From: Pseudomonadota bacterium
Lineage (GTDB): Bacteria; Chloroflexota; Ktedonobacteria; Ktedonobacterales; JADMIN01
Reading direction: 5' to 3'
DNA length: 63,352 bases
Assembly: GCA_021324535.1 (NCBI GenBank)
Contig: JAJPIU010000045.1
Location: forward strand, 1 to 63,352
In this document: in pieces, positions 34,040-44,003 of the stretch
Layout: each line of letters starts with the position of its first letter
Numbering within the stretch: the first letter of the stretch is position 1
Program-made: the position numbers and the translations under genes
Notes under the pieces: model-generated
Databases searched by the model: none
What the model saw: only the letters and a program-made list of their open reading frames with translations
Told to the model about the DNA's origin: nothing

Positions 34040-34981
34040 TCAGTGGTTGGGCGTGGAGAACACAGATTGGCCGGGCGCCTCACTCTCAGTTGGCGATTGA
34101 TTTGTTGGTGGCTGATGGCGCTTGTCGCGTTTTGCGCGTGATCGTTGTGATCGTGACGAGCTATGGGTGACGAAGCGCGCACGCGCCCAGGTATACGCCC
34201 AGATCAAGGGAACGAGATACAGCGCGCCGATCAGATAGCCGCCCACCACATCGCTCGCCCAGTGTTCGCCAAGATAGACCCGCGAGAGGCCGACGAGCGC
34301 GATCAGCAAGGCGCAGATCACCATCAACAGGTTGCGTCCAGGAGATGATCGGAAGTTGATGGCAAGCACAAACAGGATGAAGCCGTAAAACACGGTGTAG
34401 TGAAGTGTATGGCCGCTGGGAAAGCTATAGCTGTTCAGGCGGTCAACCACATGGACGAGATCGGGCGAGGGGCGCGGGCGACCAACCACCAGCTTGATGA
34501 TGGCGCCAATGACATCAGCGGGAACGGTCAGCACAACGAAGATGGCTTCCAGGCGCATATTGAGCAGCCAGAAAATGAGTACCACTCCTACCAGGATGAT
34601 CGTCGAGGCGACCGAATAGCCAAAGATCGAGACGCCATACATGAGATCGAAAACCACTGGCACGCCATCAACTACCGGGTTCGGTAGCTCCTGCACTTCA
34701 AGGGTGAACGGCACATCGCCGGGCAAGACACGCATACTATGCGCCGCGAACGCCAACAGAATGACAACCGCAAGCGCAATCACATAGGCTATCGCCAACA
34801 CCTGCGCCCGATGAACGATGCGTCTGTGTGGATAGCGTTCCCGCTCAACGAGGCCCTCCGGCTCGGTGGGCGTCTCCTCGTGTGTTGGCCGGTGGGGCGG
34901 CTTCGCGCCATCCAGTTGTTGGGAAGAAGATACGGGCGACGGCGCTTCAGGGTGCTGATGTTGTTCCTGGTAGGATTGCAT
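34040..34981 (-). CDS. PAP2 family membrane phosphatase
   Basis: The 313-residue integral membrane protein has five or six hydrophobic segments and the three-part phosphatase signature: KLVVGRPRP, YSFPSGHT, and SRVYLGEHWASDVVGG. This fits a lipid phosphatase such as undecaprenyl-pyrophosphate or phosphatidylglycerophosphate phosphatase. Both termini are hydrophilic and low complexity (Pro/Gln-rich N-terminus, Arg/Lys/Ser-rich C-terminus). The start at 34981 overlaps the end of the CCA-adding enzyme gene by 35 bases and is preceded by GAAAGGATC, so the two genes are co-transcribed. Confidence 0.9.
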   Translation of the reverse strand: MQSYQEQHQHPEAPSPVSSSQQLDGAKPPHRPTHEETPTEPEGLVERERYPHRRIVHRAQVLAIAYVIALAVVILLAFAAHSMRVLPGDVPFTLEVQELPNPVVDGVPVVFDLMYGVSIFGYSVASTIILVGVVLIFWLLNMRLEAIFVVLTVPADVIGAIIKLVVGRPRPSPDLVHVVDRLNSYSFPSGHTLHYTVFYGFILFVLAINFRSSPGRNLLMVICALLIALVGLSRVYLGEHWASDVVGGYLIGALYLVPLIWAYTWARARFVTHSSSRSQRSRAKRDKRHQPPTNQSPTESEAPGQSVFSTPNH

Positions 34982-36884
34982 AGTAGACGTTGATCCTTTC
35001 TTGTCGCAGCCAGGCGGAGCCAAACGCAAGCGCCTCGCTTTCGCTTGTCAGGCGTCCCGCAAGCTGTTCAGCGCGGATTGCGCTGAGCAGCTTGCCCACC
35101 ACCGGGCCAGGAGCCAGCCTCAGGGTATCGATCAACCGGCTGCCCGTCAACAAGGGTGGTGGTACCAGACGCTCAGGCGTTGCCAGATACATGTCTATCA
35201 GCAGGCAGGCGCGCCTGGCAAGGCGGCCAGCAAGGCTGGCGTGGCCTACCTGCGCTCCCATTTGAGGCCAGACGGCGCCCAGGAGCGTCGCCGCCACAAG
35301 CGTATCCACCGCCGCGTCGCCTAGCTGGTCAAACAACATGCGCGCCTCAGGCGCCTCAAGTATATCGTGTTTGGCGTCCTGGGCGCCTTTGGTGTCTGTA
35401 GCGTCTGTAATGTCCTGAGCGTCTTTGGCGCCAAGGGCAAGCAGCGCGCTGGCCACAGGGATCGCATGATACACCCGTAGCGCAAGGTGGCGCGCCTCCC
35501 GTGTGACCAATGGGAGGTCGTCAGTTGACAATGGTCGGCCCGTTTCCGGCCCTTTCCCCGCGCCTGGCGGAGGAGCAGTGAGCGCATGCGGCGTCCCTGG
35601 CATGGGGAGTTGAGCATATGGAGGGCCAGAATACGAGCCTGATGTAAGGGGCTGTTCGCGGGGATGGTGCGCAAGGGCAAGTGTCATGTCCAATGCAGTC
35701 CGCAGCATGGCCCAGCGCAGCGCAACGAGCCGGGGCGCGTCGTCGGCGAAATGCGCGCCAAACCATGCTTGAAGCGCCTGCGAGCGCAACAACGGACGCA
35801 ACGCGGCGCGTAACGCAGTGAGCGATTGGCAAGCGGGCGCCACATCGGTCAACCGTCTGATCCCCAGCCAGAGGTCAGTCAGCGCCAGCGCGCTCAGCGC
35901 GTATGACCAGCGCACTCCTACTGCGTCCCCTGTGGCGCCCGCTTCCTCTCTGTGTGGGGAGGCTGGTTGCGGGCGTGGCGTATCGGCGATGGCTAGCCGC
36001 TGCAACGTGAATGTGTCTTCCCAGCGCAACGAGGTCAGCGATGACAACGCGCCTGCTCTCGTCAGAAAGCTGAGCGTAGGCAGGATGCGTGGCCGCGCCA
36101 GAATGGCCTGGCTGAGTTCGCGCAGGCGCGGCAGGGGGACGACGCGCAACAATCCGGCGGCCTCGTGCGCCTGCCAGAGCGTCTCATCGCTGGGCGTCAG
36201 TCGAAAATCGGCAATGAAGCGGGCGCCGCGTAGGATGCGCCCAGGCTCGTCGCGAAGCGCGGTTGGGCTTGCCGTATGCAGACGCCGCGCGCGCAGATCG
36301 CTCATACCATTCAGTGGGTCGATCAGGCCAATCAGTTGTGGGCGCGCCCGCTGGGCAAGGCTGCTCAGCAGCGGCGCAATGCCGGTGAGCGGAAGCGCCA
36401 GCGCATTGATGGTGTAGTCACGCCGGGCCAGATCGCCCTCGATGGTAGGCGCGGTCAGCCGCGAAAGATCGAGCTGCGTATGGATAGGAAAGATCGGCGG
36501 CTCAAGCGTAATGCGTACAGTCTTTTGTGTCAGCGGAACGATGGTAAGACCGGGCGCTTTTGGGCGCTGGGCGCGCGCAGGGGCAAGATACCGCGCAAAC
36601 TGATCGAGGAAAAATGGTGAGTTCAACGAAAACCCCATCGCCGTCAGTTCGAGCGCGCGGGCCAGGGCTAGCGGATCACCCTGGATGGCAAGGTCAACAT
36701 CACGCCAGGGGGCCAGCGCATACCTCTCGGTGGTCTGTGGCCGCTGCGCCAATGCTGCGACGTCGCGCAGGCAGCCGCCGACTAGCCAGCCATCGCCACC
36801 CAGCCGCGTCAGGCAGGCGCAAACGTGCGTCAGCAGCGCCTCCCAGGCCCGCCAGATGATCTGCTCGCCATCGGTGGTCGTCAT
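34947..36884 (-). CDS. CCA-adding enzyme / polynucleotide adenylyltransferase family
   Basis: The 645-residue protein belongs to class II tRNA nucleotidyltransferase/poly(A) polymerases. The head has GWLVGGCLRDVAA and the metal-binding pair in RDVDLAI. Later RRDYTINALALPL (motif C) and the primer-binding RDEPGRILRGARF are clear. The C-terminal half is long and divergent, with low-complexity inserts (around TDATDTKGAQDAK). CCA addition to tRNA is the likeliest role. The start was set at 36884 because GAGGGGAAAGTGGG precedes it; a TTG 36 bases upstream is possible. It overlaps the PAP2 gene. Confidence 0.85.
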   Translation of the reverse strand: MTTTDGEQIIWRAWEALLTHVCACLTRLGGDGWLVGGCLRDVAALAQRPQTTERYALAPWRDVDLAIQGDPLALARALELTAMGFSLNSPFFLDQFARYLAPARAQRPKAPGLTIVPLTQKTVRITLEPPIFPIHTQLDLSRLTAPTIEGDLARRDYTINALALPLTGIAPLLSSLAQRARPQLIGLIDPLNGMSDLRARRLHTASPTALRDEPGRILRGARFIADFRLTPSDETLWQAHEAAGLLRVVPLPRLRELSQAILARPRILPTLSFLTRAGALSSLTSLRWEDTFTLQRLAIADTPRPQPASPHREEAGATGDAVGVRWSYALSALALTDLWLGIRRLTDVAPACQSLTALRAALRPLLRSQALQAWFGAHFADDAPRLVALRWAMLRTALDMTLALAHHPREQPLTSGSYSGPPYAQLPMPGTPHALTAPPPGAGKGPETGRPLSTDDLPLVTREARHLALRVYHAIPVASALLALGAKDAQDITDATDTKGAQDAKHDILEAPEARMLFDQLGDAAVDTLVAATLLGAVWPQMGAQVGHASLAGRLARRACLLIDMYLATPERLVPPPLLTGSRLIDTLRLAPGPVVGKLLSAIRAEQLAGRLTSESEALAFGSAWLRQERINVYYAILPGTTSAP

Positions 36885-36947
36885 GCGGCCCACTTTCCCC
36901 TCAGGCATACCCCTGAACAACGTTGGCTTCTCTTACGAGAAAAAAGT

Positions 36948-36966
36948 TTTGCTATAGTATAGCAAA
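36948..36966. promoter_or_regulatory. palindrome between the CCA-adding enzyme and DUF1992 genes
   Basis: TTTGCTAT-AGT-ATAGCAAA is a perfect inverted repeat with 8-base arms in the divergent promoter region. It contains -10-like hexamers in both directions (TATAGT and TATACT), so it may combine a promoter and an operator for both genes. No well-spaced -35 was found. Confidence 0.45.
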
Positions 36967-37082
36967 GAACGCCCATTGGCTGCGCGTATGATTTGCTTGC
37001 GGGACAGACACAGCAGCAGACGACAGGCGAATGAAGCACAAATAGGTCTACAGTGTCCACAGGCAGTTTCGGAGGTTGTTTT

Positions 37083-37685
37083 ATGGCGGAGCGCCCAAAG
37101 GAGCCTGAGCGCGACAGACAAATCAATCAAACCACTCCGGCGCCCCGTGAAGGCCAACTGGCGCAGGCGCCGCAGCCAGCGGAGCCGACGCAACGTCCGG
37201 GCGTGGGTGTCCCGCGTCGTTCCTGGCGCGATCTGGCGGAAGAGCGTATTCTCGCCGCGCGTGAGCAGGGCCACTTCGATAATCTTCAGGGCGCTGGGCA
37301 GCCCTTACAGCGCGATGAGAGCGCGCTGGCAGGCGAGAAGGCGCTGGCGTATCATCTGCTCAAAAACAACGACATGGCCCCGCCGGAGATCGAACGCGGC
37401 CAGGAGATTGATCGGGCGCTCAGGCGCACAGACGAATTGCTGGCGACGCTTCGGCATCATCGCGATACGCTGCTGGCGCGCAAGCGTTCGCTCGCCAGCG
37501 ACCGCCGCGCGTATAATGTCCTTCGCGACAAGACCGAGCGCCGCTACGCAGCAGAGCTACGCGCCATCAACAGCAACATCCTCAGCCTGAATATCATCGC
37601 CCCGCCTGCCCTGCATCGTAAGTTGATCGCGGTTGACGCGCGGCTACGCGCCTTCGCCGACGAGTTCCCCAGGCTGGCGGAGTAG
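37083..37685 (+). CDS. DUF1992 (DnaJ-family-associated) protein
   Basis: The 200-residue protein contains the DUF1992 core SWRDLAEERILAAREQGHFDNLQGAGQPL, with NDMAPPEIERGQEI after it. The family also occurs in DnaJ homolog subfamily C member 28, but this protein has no J domain. The function is unknown, and it is cytosolic. The first 45 residues are Pro/Gln-rich. The start was set at MAERPKE because GGAGG lies 8 bases upstream. The stop is 9 bases before pncB, so the two are in one operon. Confidence 0.85.
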   Translation: MAERPKEPERDRQINQTTPAPREGQLAQAPQPAEPTQRPGVGVPRRSWRDLAEERILAAREQGHFDNLQGAGQPLQRDESALAGEKALAYHLLKNNDMAPPEIERGQEIDRALRRTDELLATLRHHRDTLLARKRSLASDRRAYNVLRDKTERRYAAELRAINSNILSLNIIAPPALHRKLIAVDARLRAFADEFPRLAE

Positions 37686-37694
37686 GAGGCGCGC

Positions 37695-39164
37695 ATGACG
37701 GAGATAAGAGAACCTGCTGAGCAGCGCCGTCCGCACATCAGGCGCGCCCCAAACAACCGCACATCGAGCGGACTCTTCACCGATATGTATCATCCCGACG
37801 CCGCCTACGTCAGTTGGGTGGCCGGGCGCAACGGGCTGACCACGTTTGATCTCTACACACGCACGGCTCCCTTTGGTGGCGCATATCTGCTGGTGGCCGG
37901 GCTTGAAGCTGCGCTGGAGTTCGTGCAGTCGTTTGGTTACACCGAAGACGAGCTGACCTTCCTGGCGCGCATCCGTGACTACGATCCCGCCTTTCTCGAT
38001 GAACTGGCGACGCTTCGTTTCACTGGCGAGGTACACGCCATGCCGGAGGGTAGCATTGCCTTCCCCAACGAGCCGCTGCTGCGTGTGACGGCTCCCTTCC
38101 GCGAGGCGCTGCTGATGGAAGCCGGGCTATTGCAGGCAATCAATCTGGCGACGCTGGTGGCGACGAAGGCCGCGCGCATCGTCTGGGCGGCGCAACACCG
38201 GCGTGTCTCGGAGTTTGCCTTTCGGCGGGCGCAGAATCCGCTGGTGGTGGCGCGCTCGTCCTACATTGGCGGCTGCTCCAGTACGTCGCTGCTGGCCGCC
38301 GCATTTGACTATCGCCTGCAAGCGACGGGCACCATCCCCCATGCACTGGTGCAGTTGTTCCCCACCGAAGAAGACGCCTTTACCGCCGTCGCCGAGTCGT
38401 TCAACCGCTACACGCTGCTGCTCGATACCTACGATCCACGGCGAGCGATCCTCACGGCAATTGAGGTAGCCAAGCGTGCACAAGACCGCCTTGGCCACAC
38501 GCTGGCCGCCGTCCGGCTGGATAGCGGCGATCTGGTGGCCGACAGCCGCTATGTGCGCGAACAACTGGCGGCGGCGGGCATGAGCCAGACGCGCATTCTT
38601 GCCAGCGGCGACCTCGATGAGTTCTCCATCGCCGATCTGCTGGCGGCGGGCGCGGAGATAGACGCTTTTGGCGTAGGTACGGCGCTTGGCATCGCTGCGG
38701 GCAACAGTGAGCATGGTGTCTCAGGCGGATCGCTTGGTGGGGTGTATAAAGAGGTCTGGTATGTCGAGGAGGAAGGCGGCGAGGGACGCCCGACGCTGAA
38801 GGTGGCGGCGGAGAAGACAACCTGGCCTGGGCGCAAAGAGGTCTATCGGAGTCCGACGTGGACGGAAGATGTGATCCAGTTGGAGAACGAGCCTGCGCCA
38901 ACGGGCTACACACGGCTGCTGCGCCCGGTGATGCGCCAGGGCAGAATTGTCCCCGGCAGCCTGCCGCCGCTCTCGGAGGTGTGGGAGCTTGCGCAGGCCA
39001 ATCTGCATGCGCTGCCCGCGCAGTATCAATCGCTCACCATCACCGATCAGTATCCCGTGCGCTTCAGCGACGCCCTACAACAGTTGCGGGCCGAAGCAGC
39101 CCACACCAACGGCCATCAGAAGCACAACCACGACGTGGGTGATGGGGCCAAGTCAGCAGAGTAG
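37695..39164 (+). CDS. pncB: nicotinate phosphoribosyltransferase
   Basis: The 489-residue protein converts nicotinate and PRPP to nicotinate mononucleotide in NAD salvage. It shows LFTDMYHPDAAYVSW near the start, FAFRRAQNPLVVARSSYIGG, GTIPHALVQLF with the phosphorylatable His, and VRLDSGDLVADSRYVRE, followed by ILASGDLDEFSI. Family length is normal, with an extended hydrophilic C-terminus (HTNGHQKHNH). It follows the DUF1992 gene by 9 bases with GGAGGCGC before the ATG. It converges with the small zinc-ribbon membrane protein gene. Confidence 0.93.
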   Translation: MTEIREPAEQRRPHIRRAPNNRTSSGLFTDMYHPDAAYVSWVAGRNGLTTFDLYTRTAPFGGAYLLVAGLEAALEFVQSFGYTEDELTFLARIRDYDPAFLDELATLRFTGEVHAMPEGSIAFPNEPLLRVTAPFREALLMEAGLLQAINLATLVATKAARIVWAAQHRRVSEFAFRRAQNPLVVARSSYIGGCSSTSLLAAAFDYRLQATGTIPHALVQLFPTEEDAFTAVAESFNRYTLLLDTYDPRRAILTAIEVAKRAQDRLGHTLAAVRLDSGDLVADSRYVREQLAAAGMSQTRILASGDLDEFSIADLLAAGAEIDAFGVGTALGIAAGNSEHGVSGGSLGGVYKEVWYVEEEGGEGRPTLKVAAEKTTWPGRKEVYRSPTWTEDVIQLENEPAPTGYTRLLRPVMRQGRIVPGSLPPLSEVWELAQANLHALPAQYQSLTITDQYPVRFSDALQQLRAEAAHTNGHQKHNHDVGDGAKSAE

Positions 39165-39178
39165 AAAGTTTTCTCGGC

Positions 39179-39655
39179 TTAAAGCGAGGCGAAGAATTGC
39201 TCAATGGCAGGCCAGAGCATGATGATGGCAAAGAAGACCATATGCCCGAATGCGACGATCATGATCGTCCACCAGAGCCATTTTTCCACGTTTTTGTCTA
39301 TGTTCCAGTAGCTTTCCTCCCAAAAGTGGGGCCGCAGACTGGGGCTACGCTCGCTGGCGATGAGGCCAATCGCCACATGCACGCGGTGGGGCGATTGCAA
39401 GCGCGCCCGCCTCACCTCGCGCTCGACTGCGGCGTAGCAGTCTTTGCAGAGCGCCCACTTGCGCGGAGCCAGCGCGGACGAGGGCGCGTCATCCAATGGA
39501 ACGTCGGGGAGATCGCCCGGCGCGCTGGCAAACTCATCTTCGATCTGATAGATCATGCGCCCAAGACGGTGCGCGCAGATCGAGCAGCGTGTTGGCGAGT
39601 GTTCGGTTCGTCGGATCAGCGATGCTCCGCTGGCGTTTATGGCTTGTTTCATCAT
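39179..39655 (-). CDS. hypothetical protein with CxxC pairs and a C-terminal transmembrane helix
   Basis: The family is not recognised. The 158-residue protein carries two CxxC pairs (CSICAHRLG and CKDCYAAVERE), consistent with one zinc site of ribbon type in the N-terminal half. A basic stretch follows, then a single hydrophobic segment near the C-terminus (TIMIVAFGHMVFFAIIML), which suggests tail-anchoring with the zinc domain in the cytoplasm. The start is a tandem ATGATG after AGGAAGGCG. It converges with pncB, 14 bases apart. The longer upstream frame lacks a ribosome site and was not used. Confidence 0.65.
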   Translation of the reverse strand: MMKQAINASGASLIRRTEHSPTRCSICAHRLGRMIYQIEDEFASAPGDLPDVPLDDAPSSALAPRKWALCKDCYAAVEREVRRARLQSPHRVHVAIGLIASERSPSLRPHFWEESYWNIDKNVEKWLWWTIMIVAFGHMVFFAIIMLWPAIEQFFASL

Positions 39656-39951
39656 CCACGCCTTCCTGGTGAAACCTGGCGCAGGTCGTATAGGGCGATG
39701 CTTTCCTTCATGAGTGGTGTATAGTCTATAGCATACAGTATCGCAGACGGCGATGTATAGCCCTCTGCGTACTTCCCCTGCCGGAGGCGAAGTCAACCGT
39801 CCGCAGATGGGCGCCTGCTCGTCTGCTTGCCTGTTTATCTGTTGATAGGACGCCCGCGTTGCGCCGTTGGCGCACAATCGGCGCCAGCATGGCAAGTCTG
39901 CTGAGGAGGGGCTGTATGCGTTCGGTTTCTCTACTTGTGAAGCTGTGCGCG

Positions 39952-40803
39952 CTACGTGGCGCCTTCGGTGGGCGTTGGCTCAGCCGTAAGGCTTTCTGGT
40001 GGGTGGAAGTCTCCGGGCTGCTGCGCGTATCGCGCTTGACCGGAGGCGGGGCCGAGACGATCAGCCGGGACGCCAAGCTGCGCCGCCTTGAACTCAAGCG
40101 CCTGAGCAATCAGCGCAACGGTCTGATCGAGGCTCAGGACATCGGTGTTTACCACAAGGTCGTACAGGTGAGCGTCAGCCGGATTGCGATGATGAATGTT
40201 TTCAAGGTAACGCATACGGTCGCGATCTTTTAGCTGGATTCGCTCACGCGCTGAAGCGGTATCCAGCCCTTCGCGCTCCACCACATAGGCCACGCGCTTG
40301 TCGAGCGGGGCCACGATCCGCACATGCAAGACATCCCGCCGATCCGCCAGCAACGCCTGGCTGCCACGCCCAACGATCACCACCTGGCCAGCAGCGACAG
40401 CCGCCTTGACCACCTTCGCCAGCGCGCCTTGATAGGCCAGCGCATCGGTTTCGGGCAGCGCAGGCACGTTGACCGATAAGACTGGCTGCATCACACGAAG
40501 GTTTGTCAACAGGCGCACCAGCCACGAATCGCCATACTCATCATGAGGAGCAACGACATCCTCATGGACACCAAGCTCCTGCGCCACCCGCACAACGATC
40601 TCGTGATCGATCAATTGCCAACCGAGATGCTTTGCCAGCCGCGCCGCAATCTCGCCCCCGCCGCTGCCATACTCGCGCGAGATGGTCACGGCGCGCATGT
40701 GGGCTGCTGGTGGCTGCTGCGCCAGTGGAGGCGACTCCGATGACGGTTCATGTTGCTGTTCTTCTGGCGCCTGTGGCGGCTGTGGGGAAGATTCTTCAGC
40801 CAT
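39952..40803 (-). CDS. cytidylate kinase-like family protein
   Basis: The 283-residue protein has the Cytidylate_kin2 (AAA-33-like) pattern. After a Pro/Gln/Glu-rich stretch of 35 residues comes VTISREYGSGGGEIAARLAK, where a Gly-rich loop replaces the usual Walker A. LIDHEIVVRVAQELG, VIVGRGSQALL and the lid-like RDRMRYLENIHHRNP follow. It is expected to be a P-loop nucleoside monophosphate kinase-like enzyme; true CMP kinase activity is not established. The start follows GAGGAGGACAC. It lies next to dnaA on the same strand but is separated by 146 bases. Confidence 0.83.
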   Translation of the reverse strand: MAEESSPQPPQAPEEQQHEPSSESPPLAQQPPAAHMRAVTISREYGSGGGEIAARLAKHLGWQLIDHEIVVRVAQELGVHEDVVAPHDEYGDSWLVRLLTNLRVMQPVLSVNVPALPETDALAYQGALAKVVKAAVAAGQVVIVGRGSQALLADRRDVLHVRIVAPLDKRVAYVVEREGLDTASARERIQLKDRDRMRYLENIHHRNPADAHLYDLVVNTDVLSLDQTVALIAQALEFKAAQLGVPADRLGPASGQARYAQQPGDFHPPESLTAEPTPTEGAT

Positions 40804-40949
40804 CGTGTGTCCTCCTCGTGCAAATCGTGTGGGATGGACAAGTCTTTGGGCCACTACCTGTAGCGAAAAATAGCACGTTTGTCCGGGCGCCGCAAGGCGA
40901 AACGCCAACATAGTGAAAACCCGTCAGATGAGCGAGGAATGTCAGCCTA

Positions 40950-42770
40950 TCATTCCAACAACCGCTGCCTGATCGCCAGTACCTCTTTGCGGAGCGTGGT
41001 ATTTTCGTTGATCTCGCGGCTGATCTTCTCACAGCCATGCAGCACTGTGCTGTGGTCACGTCCGCCGAGCGCCTGCCCGATCTCCAGGAGGGAGGCGTCG
41101 GTCTCTTGCCGCATGAGATACATCGCCACCTGGCGCGGCGTGACGATATGCTTGTCGCGCTGCTTGCCGCGCAGGTCTTCCTGCGGGATATGGTAATGGT
41201 CGGCTACCGCGTCGAGGATGTCGCCCACGCTGACGCGCCGCTGGCGTCCGTCGCTGGCGAGGCTTGCCAGCGCTGATTTTGCCGTCTCCACACTGAGTGG
41301 CATGCCTTGAAGTGTCGAATACGCGATCAGCCGGTTAAGGCTGCCCTCCAACTCGCGAATGTTGCTCTGCACATGGCTGGCAAGATACAAGATCACGTCG
41401 TCGGGTACATGCCGGTTGGAAAGCTCCATCTTGGCGCGCAGAATGGCGATGCGCGTTTCCAGGTCGGGCGGCTGGATGTCGGCGATCAGCCCCCACTCGA
41501 AGCGCGAACGTAGCCGGTCTTCCAGGCTGACGATGGCTTTCGGCGGGCGGTCGCTGCAAATCACGATCTGCTTGTTGGCCTCGTGCAGGCTGTTGAACGT
41601 ATGGAAAAACTCTTCTTCGGTTGAGTCTTTGCCCGCAATGAACTGAATGTCATCCACTAGCAACACATCCACCGAACGATACTTCGCGCGGAACTCCTCG
41701 GTGGTGCGGCGGAGAATGGCGTTGACGATCTCGTTGGTAAACGTTTCGGATGAGACGTAGAGGACGACGAGATTATGCTCCAACGCGGTATGCCCAATAG
41801 CATGCAGCAGGTGTGTCTTGCCAAGCCCCACGCCGCCATACAGGAAGAGGGGGTTATAGGCGTAGCCGGGCGCCTCGGCGACTGCCTGTGAGGCCGCATG
41901 CGCAATGCGATTGCTATTGCCGACGATAAATGTCGAGAAGGTATAGCGCGCATTCAGGCGTGGCGGAGCGATGCCATAGGCGGAATAAGGCGAGGCAGGC
42001 GCGCCGCCATAGCCGGGCTGATAGCCATAGCCGCCGGTTGGTTGCGCCACTGGCGCGCGGTCGTCGTCATCTGCCTCATCCGCAAGCACGCTGGCGCCCC
42101 ACAACGCCGAGACGCCACCTGTGCCAATCGAATCAGCGGAGTTGCTTGCGCCATTGGCGCTTTTGCCGTTTCCATCCGCGCCGGTTCTTCCACGATAGGT
42201 TAGTGGCTCGGACTGAGCCGATTGTGGTATAGCCAACGCCTGATAATTGACAGGCTGCACGGACGGCACGGACTGCATGGGATGTATTGGGGGCGTTAGT
42301 TGCGATGGCTGTATGGACGCCTGCGTAGGCGCGAAGGATCGCCTGCGATGAAGCGGCGTAGTGATAGCGCTGCGCTGGCCGCGCTTCTCCGGGCGCTCGA
42401 TACGTTCTGTGTGTCCGGCGCCTGATGATCCTGGGCCGTCCGGGGGCTGGCGCATGTCGTCGAACAGCCCTGCCCGTCCTGGTGTATCCTCCGGTTCGTC
42501 TGATTCCGCAGCCTCCGCCGATGGGCTGCCGAGCACCTCGATGGCGAGGGTACATCGCGCGCCAGCTACCTCGCTCAGCGCCGATTCAATTAGCGCGCGA
42601 AAGCGTGTATCGAGTTGTTCCCTGGCGAAGGTGGTTGGCGCGCCAAGCACGGCGTGTCCGTTCGCAAGGGAAAGCAACTGGGTACCGCGCAGCCAGGTCT
42701 CAAACTGCGCGCTTGTTGTCTTTTGTCGCAGGCGCTCTTGTGTGGCGCGCCAGATATATGCGTTGTTCAC
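40950..42770 (-). CDS. dnaA: chromosomal replication initiator DnaA
   Basis: The 606-residue protein is a complete DnaA. Domain I is at about 1-80 ([14 protein letters not shown]). A long Pro/Gln/Ser/Gly-rich domain II spans about 85-285, far longer than usual. Domain III has Walker [10 protein letters not shown] and Walker [11 protein letters not shown]. Domain IV holds the DnaA-box-binding helix-turn-helix ending [19 protein letters not shown]. The GTG at 42770 was chosen because GTGAGAAGAACT precedes it; another GTG lies 12 bases upstream. A TTGTTCACA sequence overlaps the start codon and resembles a DnaA box. dnaN, recF and a box cluster are not nearby. Confidence 0.95.
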   Translation of the reverse strand: MNNAYIWRATQERLRQKTTSAQFETWLRGTQLLSLANGHAVLGAPTTFAREQLDTRFRALIESALSEVAGARCTLAIEVLGSPSAEAAESDEPEDTPGRAGLFDDMRQPPDGPGSSGAGHTERIERPEKRGQRSAITTPLHRRRSFAPTQASIQPSQLTPPIHPMQSVPSVQPVNYQALAIPQSAQSEPLTYRGRTGADGNGKSANGASNSADSIGTGGVSALWGASVLADEADDDDRAPVAQPTGGYGYQPGYGGAPASPYSAYGIAPPRLNARYTFSTFIVGNSNRIAHAASQAVAEAPGYAYNPLFLYGGVGLGKTHLLHAIGHTALEHNLVVLYVSSETFTNEIVNAILRRTTEEFRAKYRSVDVLLVDDIQFIAGKDSTEEEFFHTFNSLHEANKQIVICSDRPPKAIVSLEDRLRSRFEWGLIADIQPPDLETRIAILRAKMELSNRHVPDDVILYLASHVQSNIRELEGSLNRLIAYSTLQGMPLSVETAKSALASLASDGRQRRVSVGDILDAVADHYHIPQEDLRGKQRDKHIVTPRQVAMYLMRQETDASLLEIGQALGGRDHSTVLHGCEKISREINENTTLRKEVLAIRQRLLE

Positions 42771-42925
42771 AGTTCTTCTCACCAGCTCACCAGCGCCTCG
42801 CGGTTGACATTCCCATCGCGCCGCATGCGTGTGGTATGAATGCGATATGCGTGCGATCACACGGCGTGCATGAATACTACACGACAGCCAGCCTCTCTCG
42901 CAAGAATATCGCCTAATGGCCTATT

Positions 42926-42949
42926 GCTCTTGCTCTTGCTCTTGCTCTT
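42926..42949. repeat. four tandem GCTCTT hexamers
   Basis: GCTCTT is repeated four times followed by GCTT in the divergent region between dnaA and the DUF554 gene. It is a simple-sequence tract that could vary in length. It lies about 80 bases upstream of the DUF554 start. Confidence 0.8.
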
Positions 42950-43029
42950 GCTTGCCCTCAGACCTTACAGACGTATGGCATAATAGTGAAGCAGCCCGAT
43001 TCTTTCATTCTAGCCCTATCGGGGGAACC

Positions 43030-43854
43030 ATGCCGTTTTTGTTTTCGCTCTTCGCCACCTTTTTTCGCTCGGTGGATGGCACGCTGCTCAATACGCTCAC
43101 GGTGATCATCGGGGGCGTCATCGGCTCACTTGCAGGCGACCGCCTGCCAAGTCGCATTCATGAGGCGCTGTTTGGCGCGCTCGGCCTTTTCACGGTGCTG
43201 ATCGGCCTGCTCGACGCCTTCACCACGAAAAATCCGTTGCTCCTCCTGGGTGCGTTGCTGTTGGGCGTCATCATCGGTGAGGCGCTCAATATCGAGCGCG
43301 GCCTGCAATATATTGGCGACCTCGCACAGCGCCGCCTCACACGCGCCACCAAAGCGAACGCAGACGTTTCCATCGCGGGGCAGGTGGAACAGGCGCAGAC
43401 AGGCTCGAAGAAACCGGACAGCCGTAGTGGGCGTTTCGGCGAGGCGTTCATCACGTCAAGTCTGGTGTTTTGCGTCGGCCCGCTGACGATCCTTGGCGCG
43501 CTCGACAACGGCCTCAACGGCGACACAACAAAACTGGCAATCAAAGCGACGCTGGATGGCTTCGCGGCGCTGGCCTTTGGCGCGACACTTGGCTGGGGCG
43601 TCTTGCTCTCGGCGCTGACTGTGTTGTTCTTCCAGGGCACGCTCAGCCTGCTGGCGCGCGCTCTGGCTCCCGCGCTTGGCGCCAACCCTGAGACGCTCAC
43701 GGAACTGGTGGCGACGGGTGGCTTGCTGCTGGTGGCGATTGGCCTCAAGTTGCTCAACCTGCGCGATCTGCGGGTAGGGAACTGGCTGCCAGCGCTGGTG
43801 ATGTCGCCACTGCTGGTGGCCGCGCTGGCGCTCTGGCAGTCGCTCATCAAGTGA
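43030..43854 (+). CDS. DUF554 family membrane protein
   Basis: The 274-residue protein has about seven hydrophobic segments and matches DUF554: LLNTLTVIIGGVIGSLAGDRLP, then LLLLGALLLGVIIGEAL and SSLVFCVGPLTILGALDNGL. A hydrophilic loop at about 95-135 separates the two halves. The family is a widespread putative transporter of unknown substrate. The start was set at the ATG after GGGGG rather than at the upstream frame, which would run through the GCTCTT repeat. Confidence 0.88.
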   Translation: MPFLFSLFATFFRSVDGTLLNTLTVIIGGVIGSLAGDRLPSRIHEALFGALGLFTVLIGLLDAFTTKNPLLLLGALLLGVIIGEALNIERGLQYIGDLAQRRLTRATKANADVSIAGQVEQAQTGSKKPDSRSGRFGEAFITSSLVFCVGPLTILGALDNGLNGDTTKLAIKATLDGFAALAFGATLGWGVLLSALTVLFFQGTLSLLARALAPALGANPETLTELVATGGLLLVAIGLKLLNLRDLRVGNWLPALVMSPLLVAALALWQSLIK

Positions 43855-44003
43855 GGCGCAGATTGCGGCCTTCCTATCCCTGTTCCCTATACCTATTCCT
43901 AACGCGGCGCCAACACAAAACGCCCCTCATTCATCGCTGAACAGCATGGAAATGAGAGGCAGAGAACCAACACTCATCGAGGCGCGCAACTGAGTTGTAC
44001 GGG

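Noticed and set aside
42763-43030. Origin of replication next to dnaA
   Set aside because: Only one DnaA-box-like sequence and a GCTCTT repeat are present, with no cluster of boxes or AT-rich unwinding element.
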